Part shown: positions 47,679-57,951 of the stretch, piece by piece
Layout: the number at the start of each line of letters is the position of its first letter
How positions within the stretch are numbered: the first letter of the stretch is position 1
Source: Moniliella sp. 'wahieum'
Taxonomy: Eukaryota > Basidiomycota > Moniliellomycetes > Moniliellales > Moniliellaceae
DNA: 64,000 nucleotides
Direction: 5' to 3'
Assembly (NCBI GenBank): GCA_003971905.1
Contig: RSEE01000003.1
Span: 1,116,001 to 1,180,000, forward strand
Position numbers and translations under genes: made by a program
The notes under the pieces: generated by a model
Databases searched by the model: none
What the model was told of the DNA's origin: nothing
Seen by the model: the letters and a program-made list of their open reading frames with translations, nothing else

Positions 47679-47978
47679 AAGACGTGAAGCGATTCCCTGT
47701 ATTGCATCTCTACATCTTTTCGCACATTCTTCAGGCTGAAACAGGCCGAATGAGCGGTCAGCTAGTGGTAGCCACCAACTCCTAACCAGCCACATGATCT
47801 GTACCTTTCTGTTTAGACGGCGACTGCGAGTCTGGGGTATAGCGTTTGCGGTATACACCCTACCCGTTAACAAACAGCAAAAGTGAGCAGAAAATGAAGA
47901 CCCTTTGAAGTGAAAATTGCCAAGATACTAGCATGGAGACATAGGGGGGGAAGGGGGGCGGGGAGACACCATTGGCAC
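47679..47978. other. Convergent spacer between UTP6 and the nuclear rim gene
   Basis: 300 bp, no gene seen; contains a poly-G run near 47945-47965. Confidence 0.45.
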
Positions 47979-49317
47979 TTAGTAATACACTGTTTGATCG
48001 TAACCCTCCGCATACGAAGGATACGGGTACCCATCAATGATCTCTTGCACGACGTCCGAGTCGAGGGTCTGAGTTTGGTGTTCGGTGACAATGGGCAAAG
48101 CGGTGGGCTGAACAAATCGGACATCGTACTCGTACAGCACTTCAGACGCCAACTTTTCTCGTTGGGCCAAGCGGACCTCACTGAGAGCAATCAGGACGTA
48201 CGTCTGCACTGAAAGCAGGAGTATCCCACCCCACCCCAGAACAAGTGGAAGACTCACCGTCCGTTCGTACCCGTGCGCGGCGACTTCGTACCACAGACTG
48301 TGCAGTGGAGAGTAGACACCGAAAAAGGAAAGACACGCTGCAGGCGGGGTCCAAATCTCCATCGCCCGACTGGATGGGGGAAGTACAGGATCATCAACCT
48401 GTTCCTCTGTCGGTTGGTCCAGACCCGAGGGAGGCGCAAGAATGTAGTACCACACCGCGCGCAAAACCCAGCGAAGCGCCAGACTTTTCATTTTGTCAGT
48501 ATTCCGATACGCGGAATGGGGAAAGAACGTACACGCTCCACCGAAGTGCGGTCTTAATTCCCAACCAGGCCGCTTTGGAGACAGTGAGCGGCGCTTGGGC
48601 TTCCTTGGCGCGTTCCTCCGCCTCGGCCTGGGCGCGGTCGCCAGGCACCAGGCCAATTCGCTTGGTATAGGAACGGTAACTCGCCTGGCAGAATAGAGCG
48701 TACGCATTCAGCCCCGAAAGGAAGAACAGTCCCAGCATAGCCAGCACAGCAAGCGTGGAGATGCTCCAAGCAGTCCTGGGAATGGAAAGAATACGAGGGG
48801 TGGTGGAGGTGGTCTGGAAGCGCAAAGTCTGGGCATGGGCATGAGAACGGGCACCCGCGCCGCGCCGGACAAGCAACAGAAAAAAGGACAAGAGGTGTGC
48901 TGCTCCTGCTGCTTTACCTCCAGTCTCGAGCGGGAGCGCTGTGACGTCGGCCCGCCATTCGGCGGCGGCCTGCAGCAGCGCGTCCCACATTTCCCGAGGG
49001 AAAGAGCTGATGCGGTCGTACAGTCCGCGGCGTCGCACCTGCCGACGGAGGGAGCTGCGGCGACGACGTCGTTTGTCCTTACTCTCCTTGCCCTTGGATG
49101 TGGGGGTAGACTTGATGGTCGACATGTCCAGATCAGAACGGAGTGAGTCGTCATTGTCGCCAGCCGAGTAAGTGTAGGAAGACAGGCGGCTGCGGCGTGG
49201 ACCAACATGGGCAAAGGGCACGTTGCGCCGCATCAGCGCAGAGCGCGGGGCGCTGAATGTCGACGCTTGGCCAAGTGATGCTCGCTGCGACACATACACA
49301 GACCCCGAGTGGGCCAT
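47979..49317 (-). CDS. Nur1/Mug154-like nuclear rim membrane protein
   Basis: Predicted multi-pass membrane protein of 429 aa, uninterrupted. Exon 1 49317-48533, intron 48484-48532 (GTACGT donor, only 49 nt), exon 2 48483-47979. N-terminus is Ser/Arg-rich with a strongly basic patch (KESKDKRRRRRSSLRRQVRR) that could be a nuclear or inner-nuclear-membrane signal. Likely membrane segments: AAHLLSFFLLLV, WSISTLAVLAMLGLFFLSGL and LVLGWGGILLLSVQTYVLIA. The end SEVLYEYDVRFVQPTALPIV with a Tyr/Pro-rich tail resembles the DUF2418 family (Nur1/Mug154), which in yeasts anchors silent chromatin at the nuclear periphery. This assignment rests on the topology and the EYD-RFV-P motif and is moderate. Confidence 0.6.
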
Positions 49318-49761
49318 TGTGTTGGAACGGGCGATGGCGAAGACGGCGGTTCGTGTGAGTCTGGTGTTGGCGTGGACGTTGAGCAGGATGGCCGACGCCT
49401 CACGTCGTCCGCGTGAAGGTCACGTGATCATACCCGCTGTCTGTGCTTCGACGCGTCAAATTTCAAAGCGCATCAACCACACAAGGTATCGATCGCGTTT
49501 GAAAACTGCTGTGGGAGTGTACAATGGGTACGCCACTGGTACGCCTGCACACTTGAAGCTTGAAGGTTGACTTCCAACTGGGGGATTGAAGCGTGAAGCT
49601 TGAAGCTTGAAGTATCCTTGCACCAAGGTATCCACCACTATCTCTTCGGTCTTGAGGGTGCATATCAGCTAGCGCCGTAAGCAAAATATTAGCACCCTCT
49701 TGTACTCCCCTTTTTGAGAGTAAACACAGTCAGTGGGATTCGAATAGAACATGGTATATGC
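49318..49761. other. Spacer with AAGCTT heptamers
   Basis: About 440 bp without a gene. Holds the heptamer tandem listed next and a CACGTGA motif near 49421. Confidence 0.5.
49551..49613 (+). repeat. Imperfect tandem heptamer (GAAGCTT)n
   Basis: Units of AAGCTT plus G occur at both ends of this stretch (ACTTGAAGCTTGAAGG and GAAGCTTGAAGCTTGAAG), another 7-bp repeat with a 6-bp palindromic core. Confidence 0.7.
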
Positions 49762-51170
49762 CTAGTCCCTCGGCACGAAAGGTACACTCGATGCAGCATA
49801 ATAAGGGAAACTTGGGACAGGGTAGGGGGCACTTGGAGCAGCGTAAGGAGGCACACTCCCTCCAGAACGAGGGGTGGCGGGGGGGGGGGTAATACATGCC
49901 CTGCATCCAAGGGTAGTAAGGGTATACGGTGGGGGTAAAAGTATGGTGGAATCCCTCCATGGGGGCAAGGTGCCCCTCCTCTGTTGTCCCTGTAGGACGA
50001 GATGGTGATGGGTAAATTGGGACCTGAGGCGGGGCAGGGGGGATCAAATGTTGCTGAGTAGGAGGGGTGGATCTCCTCGGGTCTTCCATCACCTGATGGA
50101 CTTGCTCGAGTAGCGAACCGACCATACCAATGCTCCGGTGAGTGCGGTATTGTCTCGATGGCCATGTCTCCGTTGACCAGGTGGGTGAAGTGACTCTTGC
50201 ACCTCCGGCTGCTCAACCGAATTGTGAGATACACCAGCATGTGAGGCATGCATTGCAGGGGACGAATTCCTCCCTTGTTCAGGTAGAAGACTTTCCTCCC
50301 GCTGGGCCTTGAATTGGTCGAGAAGAGCCAGAGCGCGATCTATGGCGTCCAACTCTCATCCTCTTCCGGGACAGGGATGCGCGGTAGGTATTCTTGCGGT
50401 ATGGGCCGGTACTCAATGCGTCCCCAGGGGTAATTGACGGTGAGGGAGGTGTGGATTTTCTCAATTGGGGGGACTGCACAAGCGACTCGTCGTTTGGTGG
50501 GAGAGTGCCTCCTCCCCCCGACGATACAGAGAGAGCAAGCTCTTGCAGCATTTGCGTCAACGCGCCCACTTGAGCCGATTGGGCCTGAAACTGAGTAGCC
50601 AATCGAGCATGAGATTGTCGCAGCTGATCGTTTTCCTCTTTCAGTTCTTTCATGGCCGCAAGCAAATCAGTCGCATCAGAGGCATTGTCTTCGTCTGGCC
50701 GAGAAGAGGGCCAGCCACCAGGGGGCACTTCCGGTTCCTCTTTCCTCACTCCCGGGAGAAGAAGACCCGAAGAAGACCAAGCCCTGAAGGAGCGGTAGGG
50801 GAGAGATGGTGGCCGGAGAGGAGGGTGTCGATTTCGGTGTCCCAGTAGGGGAGTATGGCAAGCGGCGGCTGTGGATCGTAGTTCGGGACACTTCGGGAGC
50901 AGACGAGTCCGAGGGCCGAGGACGAAAGCCTTGGGATCTTCTTCCCTTGCCGCGAGCAGGCGGTTGAGCAGAGCCGTCTTCCTGGGAGGGAGCTACAAGG
51001 CTGCGCACCGCCTCTTGCGCAGAGATGGGTGGGAGATCTGGCTGCCACTGGTTGATAGCCTGGGCAGGAGCATGGCCCGCTAGCAGATGTGCAACAGCGA
51101 GAGAGCCTGTGCGGACTGGGGGAAGAGGCGAATTGGCGCGTGGCGACGAGTTGCGGTCAGACACGCCCAT
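49762..51170 (-). CDS. Uncharacterised coiled-coil protein, Ser/Pro/Tyr-rich (frameshifted)
   Basis: Not recognised. Preferred start MGVSDRNSSPRANSPLPPVR at 51170; about 470 aa. A Ser/Pro-rich N-terminus (SRRLPYSPTGTPKSTPSSPA) is followed by a clear coiled coil at about 50560-50680: LLAAMKELKEENDQLRQSHA, LATQFQAQSAQVGALTQMLQ. Then come DAIDRALALLDQFKAQREES, another short helix MVGSLLEQVHQVMED, and a Pro/Tyr-rich end (PTVYPYYPWMQGMYYP, APSAPYPVPSFPYY). Breaks near 50760, 50350, 50130 and at the C10 run near 49880. The layout (coiled coil plus aromatic/proline tail) suggests an adaptor or RNA-binding scaffold, but that is only inference. Confidence 0.55.
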
Positions 51171-51758
51171 GCCCGTGGCACACCTGCAAGTCCGTGACTG
51201 GGACTGTGGCCAGCGCAGAAAGCAAGATGGTGTGGGAAGGAACAAGCCCCTGCCAGAACCGCGCATCGCACAGGGGCGGCGGTGCACAGGCGCGGCGCGG
51301 CGTGGCGCAGGAGGCACAGGAGGCACCCAGGCAGTAGTTCAGTGTCTATGGATGCAACCCAAAGCCCCCAGACCTAAAACCTAAGACCTAAGGCCTAGCA
51401 GCTAGTAGTAACTAGTAACTAGCAGCTAGTAGCCAGTATGGCCTAGGCCCAAAGGGACGCCACAGGCGTAGCCTCCAAGATACACGAAGCTTGAAGCCCC
51501 CCGTCCAGGCTGAGCCGCCCTCGTCCACACTATTGACGTGACGCGTGAGGCCTGAGGATGGGATACAACACTATTGGATCACTAGCCACTCGTCTTGTCA
51601 CCACCTTGTGTGGCCAGAGTCGGGCATGAGCACTGCGTGGGCATCAAGAGGATGCGCTAAATAGGGGGTAGGCAACCCTCCATTCGATTCTTGAAAATGT
51701 ATTTCGAACAATGCCGGTCGCGGTAAGGGTAGGGAGTGAGGTGGTGGGAGGCTAGGGA
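51171..51758. other. Spacer with ACTAGT/CTAG repeats
   Basis: No gene. At 51396-51434 a run of GCTAGTAGTAACTAGTAACTAGCAGCTAGTAG-type units occurs, with AAGACCTAAGGCC repeats just before it. Confidence 0.5.
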
Positions 51759-52942
51759 TTACGACAGGATGAAGTGCTGCACCGAACGATGCTTGTCAAT
51801 GTGGACGCGCAGCAGCCGCTCAGGTAACGCATGCGGCAACTCGTCCTGACTCAGGTTGGAAGTTACATCCGTTTTTTTGGACCTTGCCGCAAGTGCGTGG
51901 TCCGACTTGAGCCACGGATCAGCCTCTCCACCCGAGCCTGGTCCAACAGGGGAGTATGGGGCCAACTTGGAGCCACCCCCGTTGATGTCCACAATTCGTA
52001 GATGGGCATGTAGGATGAAAGGAAGTGCATATCCAACTGGTCTTCAGTCGGCGATGCCTGTGATGATCCATGCCACCATGAAGATACCAGGTTCCAATCA
52101 GGCATGTTGGCGCGCAAAATGTCGTCCTGTTGTAATGCTGTACGCACTCCGACCACGGGCCAGAGCTGAATTAAAGCGTCAAGATGGGAGCCCCAGCGCT
52201 GAGCATACTCTGACACTGCTTCATCCATCTTTTGCAAATGGGCCAGCGAATGCTTGAGGAAGAAAGGCGAGGTCCCGCCATTGCGCGCTGTTGACGCGCA
52301 TGCTCATAGCGCGTCGTCAATAGGTCTCCAAGCGGGCCAAGCCAAGGCACCATCCCTCCAGTAGGAACAAATCCAGCTCGCGAGGCCTATTGACATCGTG
52401 GCCCACTACCACTACCGCCTCACAGTGAGGCAAGCATGCAACCTCAGCGGATTGGGTGAATTCGCGATTGGATGTTTCCGGGTCGGAAGGCCAAAGCGGA
52501 GGCTCAGGCTCGCCACGTAGGTTGCACAAAATCCGTTCTCCTAATGCCACATCGTGCGTACCTGGAACATCGCGGACCCGGAGGAGGGTGTTGGTGGGGT
52601 CGCGCCGCTGAATTTCTTCCAGCGCCTCATCAGAGGACGAAGATCGTCGATACCGATCACGGCGACACGCAGGCCGTAGCCCTCGGAACTGAGTTCTGAG
52701 GCAAGGCGGTGGACAACCTGGTGTTTACCTGCTGGATAGTCAGCAGAGTCCGCTACCAAGACGGGGACGTACCGCTTCCCTGGGGGCCTTGGACGCCAAC
52801 GATGAGTGGGCGGTCCCGCGCTCGTGTGGGCGGTTGGCCAACTGAGAACAGATGAAGTTGCGGCACAACTGCCACGTAGCCACTGCCACATCTCGGCAGC
52901 GTCGCGCTCGCGGCCGCGGTTGGGAAAGCGAGGGCGATACAT
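51759..52942 (-). CDS. Tda10/D-glycerate-3-kinase-like P-loop kinase (frameshifted)
   Basis: Member of the PRK/uridine-kinase-like family that includes yeast Tda10 and plant glycerate 3-kinase; the substrate here is unknown. Intron 52729-52772 (GTACGT...CAG, only 44 nt). Across it the P-loop reads RPLIVGVQGPQGSGKHQVVH. Next: VAVIGIDDL (the Walker-B-like SxDDF position), SSDEALEEIQRRDPTNTLL, RVRDVPGTHDVALG, the EGW motif in LDLFLLEGWCLGLARLETY, WNLVSSWWHG, then FLSSYMPIYELW and the ending LLRVHIDKHRSVQHFIL. These are the ordered landmarks of Tda10-type proteins. About 380 aa. Breaks near 52850, 52640, 52400, 52260 and 51990. The residue after the P-loop lysine is His instead of Ser/Thr. Confidence 0.75.
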
Positions 52943-53958
52943 TCGTGAGGAGGAAAACGGCGGTGGAGCAACGATTGAGCGGGTGGATCGAACACGCTGT
53001 GTCTCTGGCAAGTTGAATCCCCCACCGCCGGGGCCACAGCTGCCACACAACATGCCATGGAGCAGCCAGGGGCCCACACGGCCACAGGCGGAACTCGGGC
53101 TGATGTTGCAATTTCAGTGGCTTATTCCGGCCCCGCTGCATTGAGCATAGATAGGTACCTGGTTCAACTGAACGTTCAACCAACCTGCCTGTCAGCGATG
53201 TGACAGATGGCCAAGGGCCGACGACCGATGATAGATCAACGCCAGGCCAGCTCAAGCACAGATAAATCCAGCCCAACAGGACAGGTCCAATCTCCGTCGG
53301 CGGCGGGGCCGGCTAGCCCTGGTCTTATACTCCCCCGAGCCCGTGGCAGGAAAGGGTTAGCGGCGCTTACTGGTTACCAGCTTCGCACTTCTCCCGTATC
53401 AGGGCCAGAGCAGGCCACACAGGAAGCCATCGGTCATCGGACCCAAACGATCAATAGCATTCAATCTGTTCCTTCACGACCTGGGAAATCTCTATGCCTA
53501 CCGCGCACATGAGGGTGCCCAAGCCCACAGTTATGTGCAGTGGAAATGGCGCCTCAAGCTCAAGCTTCTCACACGAAAAGGGTTACCCAGGCATCAGGCC
53601 TCAGGGCAGCCGTCAGCCGGTCACGCTCTCTCTACGAGGACTGGCATCGACGGAGCATATGCCGCACACTCAATGCAGTTCCTCCTGAACCATATGTTCC
53701 TTCACTGAACCGCAACGAGGGAAGGCAATTCTCAATGGGGGTTCCCGTGATTATCGGTTACAGGCGACAACAAAGGGAGTAGGCTTTGCTGTATTCTAAT
53801 GTAGGGTTAGCACCGCAGCGATTTTTGAAAGTCGCGCTGTGCAAATTAATTGCGGTGATCGTCAGGAAATAACAAAACCCTAATACCTTCGTGCACCGAG
53901 TCGAGTTGCGTGGCTACGCGTTCAAAGTTCATCGTTTCCCACCCAGCACTTGTTCAAG
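52943..53958. other. Divergent promoter region of kinase and RPL12 genes
   Basis: About 1 kb; no gene recognised. A GAACGTTC palindrome lies near 53170. The 120 bp before RPL12 are AT-richer than the rest, as expected for a ribosomal protein promoter. Confidence 0.45.
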
Positions 53959-54571
53959 ATGGCGCCTAAGGCTGACCCCTCGATCCCTGTGACGGTGATC
54001 CTGCGTGCGACCGGTGGTGAGGTTGGTGCCTCCTCGGCGCTCGCGCCCAAGATTGGTCCCCTTGGTCTGGTATGTCCCCCCCCACCCTGTTCTGTCTGCA
54101 GACAGGAACATTACTGACTCTGATTCCATCACAACAGTCGCCCAAGAAGATTGGTGAGGACATTGCCAAGGCAACGGGCGAGTGGAAGGGTCTCCGCGTG
54201 ACGGTCAAGCTGGTTGTGCAGAACCGTCAGGCGGCGGTGTCGGTTGTGCCCTCGGCCTCTTCGCTTGTCATCCGCGCGCTCAAGGAGCCCCCCCGTGACC
54301 GCAAAAAGGAGAAGAACATCAAGCACGGCGGCAACATCCCCTTCGACGAGATTGTCGAGATTGCGCGCACCATGCGCCCCCGCTCTTTCGCCAAGGACCT
54401 CTCGGGTGTGGTGAAGGAGATCTCGGCACTGCCCAGTCGGTCGGGTGCCGCGTCGACCGCCGCCCACCCCACGACATTATCGACGCCATCAACGAGGGCG
54501 AGATTGAGGTCCCTCAGAGTAAGCCATTGTGCGTGAGCGGCTCTTTTGGAGGATACAAGATGGCCTTGTAA
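53959..54571 (+). CDS. RPL12: 60S ribosomal protein L12 (uL11), one 1-nt frameshift
   Basis: Ribosomal stalk-base protein. Exon 1 53959-54069 ([20 protein letters not shown] ... KIGPLGL), intron 54070-54137 (GTATGT...CAG, 68 nt), exon 2 from 54138 ([20 protein letters not shown]). Conserved parts include [20 protein letters not shown] and [14 protein letters not shown]. After KEI the frame breaks at 54423-54425: one missing C (ATCTCGG for ATCCTCGG) restores [20 protein letters not shown] and [12 protein letters not shown], the canonical end. In that frame the next stop is at 54569-54571, giving 17 extra residues ([17 protein letters not shown]) past the usual C-terminus; a GTAAGC just there could instead be a donor site for a terminal intron. 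Read literally, the tail is wrong and stops at 54536. Confidence 0.93.
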
Positions 54572-55338
54572 TGGTTTGCGTCTGGCCCTCTTTTTCTCCT
54601 CCATACATGTGCCACTTCATGGCACTGGCACACCGAAAATATATGGCGCATGACCATGCGTTGCTTGCTTCTAGCCATCGTAGTGTGAGGATTACTCAAC
54701 CGAGATGTGCCCCGGGCGCAGTATCGTATCCGTTCCCTTAGTATCGGGATCTCTTTTGCTTGAAAGATGGGGCGATGAATAAGGTGGGTGCTACAGACAA
54801 CTTTACGGGGCCCATATGCTGAGTCTCTTGTATAGGGCAACTGGTGAATTTGCCGGATGAATTTCTGGCTAATAACTTTGATGCATGGCTCCCACACATT
54901 CCACGTTCAGCAAGCTTCTCATCATCATGCGCCTCACCATGCTATGTGCCATCACCAAGCGCAGTATATCTACGGGCCATTCCAGGTTTGGCAATTGTGA
55001 AGTTACAGACAATCATCGTCTATAAGTAGCCCGCCATTCATCAAAGAAACAGTGCCGCTACATGGCACTACGGATGGAACATGCCACAATCAGACCCTGC
55101 ATAAATGTAGTATTGCATGTCTGAACTGCTGTACGAGAGAGACTGCACACCCCAGTGAAGGCACACTACTAACGAGAGACTTATGTTCAGCTGAAGGGAG
55201 AAAATTGATTGAAGGCATGCATCAATTGACGTTCTGCATTGCAGAATGAACGCAGGTTGACTAGTCGTATGGACAAGTGGGGGCACGAAGGAATTGGCCC
55301 AAGAGTCGTGGAAGGTGTGGGGAGAGCGCAAAACGAAA
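54572..55338. other. Convergent spacer between RPL12 and the OPT gene
   Basis: About 770 bp, AT-richer than the flanking genes; no ORF of interest and no repeat recognised. Confidence 0.5.
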
Positions 55339-57951
55339 TTAGCTCGATCCCGAGGAGGCTGGGATGGGGTTGGGCAGCCATTGGCCGTTAGGGGCAGGCG
55401 CAAATCCATTGGCAGGAGGCACTTTGTTGAGCAAAGTGCCCAAGCCCTGCAGGTTGTTGCCTTCCACTCTGTTGCCCCACCACAAGTTCTCGCCATTGAA
55501 TGCGTTGTCGACGGCAAGCAAACGCGTGTTAGGCACCTCGAGACAGAGCGAGATAAGGAACGACATGATGGCCGCGCCAGCGTCGAAGCCGGCCGAGATA
55601 AGGTAGTTGTAGTCCGACCAGAACTCGAAGTAGTGACGACGGAGGAAGTACTGGAAGAACCAGCCGACAACGAACCACGAGGTGAAGTTGATACCCGTAG
55701 CAGGGGGCATCATACCCGTGCAGCTGAGGAATACGGGCCAGTTGATCAGGCGCACCCAGGAGTTGGGGTACTTCTTGGCAAGCAGCCAGGTCGGCACAGG
55801 AAGCAAGCACCAATGATGAACATGATGTTCAGTGCACCGTAGGTCTGGCCCACAGCGAAGGTACGTCCAGGTCCAATCAGACCCCAGATGATACTCGCAG
55901 AGTAGAAGGTGTGTTGAGAAGCGCAGACAAAGTGCGCGGGGCTGATCTTCTCGTTGGGGTTGATACCGCACAGGTTACGCGTCGAGCCAAAGAGGAAGGC
56001 AGTGACGCAACTTGGACGAGACACGCCCAGATGGTAGAGATGACCTGGGCATAGAACATGTCGCGGGGGGATCTTCATGTAGTGACCCAGCTTGAGGTCA
56101 CTCACGAACGTGACGGCTTGCGCCATCGAAATGTAGCCAAACGTCTTGAAAATCATCATGGCAACAGGACGGCCGGGCAGAGCGTAACCCACAATCATCT
56201 CAGCAATCACGTTGAGGCCGGGCGTGTTGGAAGTCACAGCAGTAATGATTCCAATGGGGATGGTGTAAATCGCACTCATCAGGACGGCAATGATGAAGAG
56301 CCAGATGGGCAGATCGGTTTGGTAGCAGTAGATAGCAGGAACAGCCATGGCGAAAGATGCCAAGAAAGTAAGCAAGTACCAGTAGTACGGAACCTCCTTG
56401 TAGCGAGCCATGAGGCGGGCGTGGATGTCGGGCTCCTCCGTAAGAGAGCGCTTGAACTGGCGAGCAATGTCCTTGCCGTAGTAAAGGCCAACCTGAGTCA
56501 GGTACTGTAACAGTAAAAAGTCAGTCAGTGGTTCAAACTTCATACAACATGAAGGATGCACGTACCTAGTGATCACACCAAAGCCGACAGCGTAGGAGAT
56601 CATGAACGTAGCCGAAAGGTACTCCTTGGAGGGTGTTGTACTTCTCCTCGTCCAACTCGAACCGGTCGTTAACCACATAGTCAACCGAGTATTCGTTGCC
56701 AAAGCGGTCGTAAATGCCAGAACTGCTGAACGTGAAGTAACCAGTGTACCGGGCATTGGTGGCCCAAAGAATGGGGGACACAAAGCCGATGATAACAACG
56801 TAGCCAACGAAGGTGTTGACAATGGCAAACCAGGGCTGGTAAATAGGCGACAGCAGAGCACTAGTAACCTGGAGCCAGTCGAACGAGATGAAGTTGAAGC
56901 CAATACCGCCCGAGCCTCCGAAGACAACGTTAACACCCTTGTTGTTGGGAGCCGCCCAGCAAGGCCAGGAGAAGACGCCGAGACCAGTGAACAAGTAAGT
57001 GGGAACGACCTCCCAGACAAACATGATGAGCGCGGCAACAGAGAACATCTTGAAACGAGACCATCCACGGAAAGAGCCAACCTTAGCCTTCTCGTGCATC
57101 GAGCTCAGGAAGGCAGTTTGAGTCAAGTTCGAGGGCCAGATCATGGAAGCGGGCCAGACCAGAACTTGACGGCTAAAGCCAGCAAACGAGAACCCAATCA
57201 TCTGAGTCGAAAGCGTAAGAAGGATCATGTAACCCGCAGAGAGGTGCTGACGGTAGTACGCGTGCTGCGTGATAAAGATGTCCGTGGAATAGGCCGTGCC
57301 GACACCGACAGTCGACATGATAGAGATCATGGTGTGTTCCTTGATGTTAAAGGGCCAGGGTTGACCCAGTCGGCAAGCGGCCAATTGCGAGGGTAGGGGA
57401 TCTTGGACATGAACACTCCGATCGGGTATGCAACCAGTTGCACGGCAATAGGGGGGAAGGTAACGGTAGGCCACTGCACGACAGATGAATATTAGTTACG
57501 CTGAAAGATCATGCAACTGTGACAACATCATGCAAGGACGTACCTGGGGAGAGAAATACATGTTGATACCACTCAACACCGTGCAAGCAATCATACCCAT
57601 GAACCAAGCGCGGAAGGTGTTGGCCCGCATGGTGGGGTCGTCGACGTTGCTCACAGCGGCGCGAACTTCAGGGTAGATGGAGTCGTCCTCGATCACATCC
57701 TCGAGACGCAGCTCCGCTTTCTGATCGCCCTTGGCCAACGCGCGGTCAGCTTCACGCAGCAAGGCGGGATCCAAGTTAGGGTCATTGAGGCGGCCATCGG
57801 TAATCTCGTGGCGAATGTCCGCCTCGATGCCACCGAAAGCAGCTTCATGATCGGCCAAGTACTGGGGCTGTTGGCGCTCGAGATCAGGGAGGACAGGCAC
57901 GTCGCTCGCGACGTCCTTGACGTCGTCCTTCTCTGGGTAAGGACTAGCCAT
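55339..57951 (-). CDS. Oligopeptide transporter, OPT family (frameshifted)
   Basis: Proton-coupled importer of small peptides (tetra/pentapeptides or glutathione-like) in the plasma membrane. Exons 57951-57544, 57473-56566, 56504-55339; introns 70 and 61 nt, both with GTACGT donors. About 827 aa. A soluble N-terminus (MASPYPEKDDVKDVASDVPV ... DDPTMRANTFRAWFMG) leads into 12 or more membrane segments. Family landmarks: WPTVTFPPIAVQLVAYPIG, PFNIKEHTMISIMSTVGVGT, STQMIGFSFAGFSRQVLVWP, PCWAAPNNKGVNVVFGGSGG, IGFNFISFDWLQV, TNTPGLNVIAEMIVGYALPG, FKTFGYISMAQAVTFVSDLK, IPPRDMFYAQVISTIW, IWGLIGPGRTF, LAKKYPNSWVRLINWPVF, PPATGINFTSWFVVGWFFQY. Breaks near 57365, 56570, 56055, 55990 and 55800. The start at 57951 is preferred to 58077. 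Confidence 0.93.

Noticed and set aside
49730-49760. GGGATTCGAAT, tRNA T-loop-like
   Set aside because: No stems can be drawn around it, and it overlaps the end of the coiled-coil gene region.
56602-57396. 264-aa plus-strand open frame
   Set aside because: It is the antisense shadow of the oligopeptide transporter; no family resemblance and codon bias fits the other strand.
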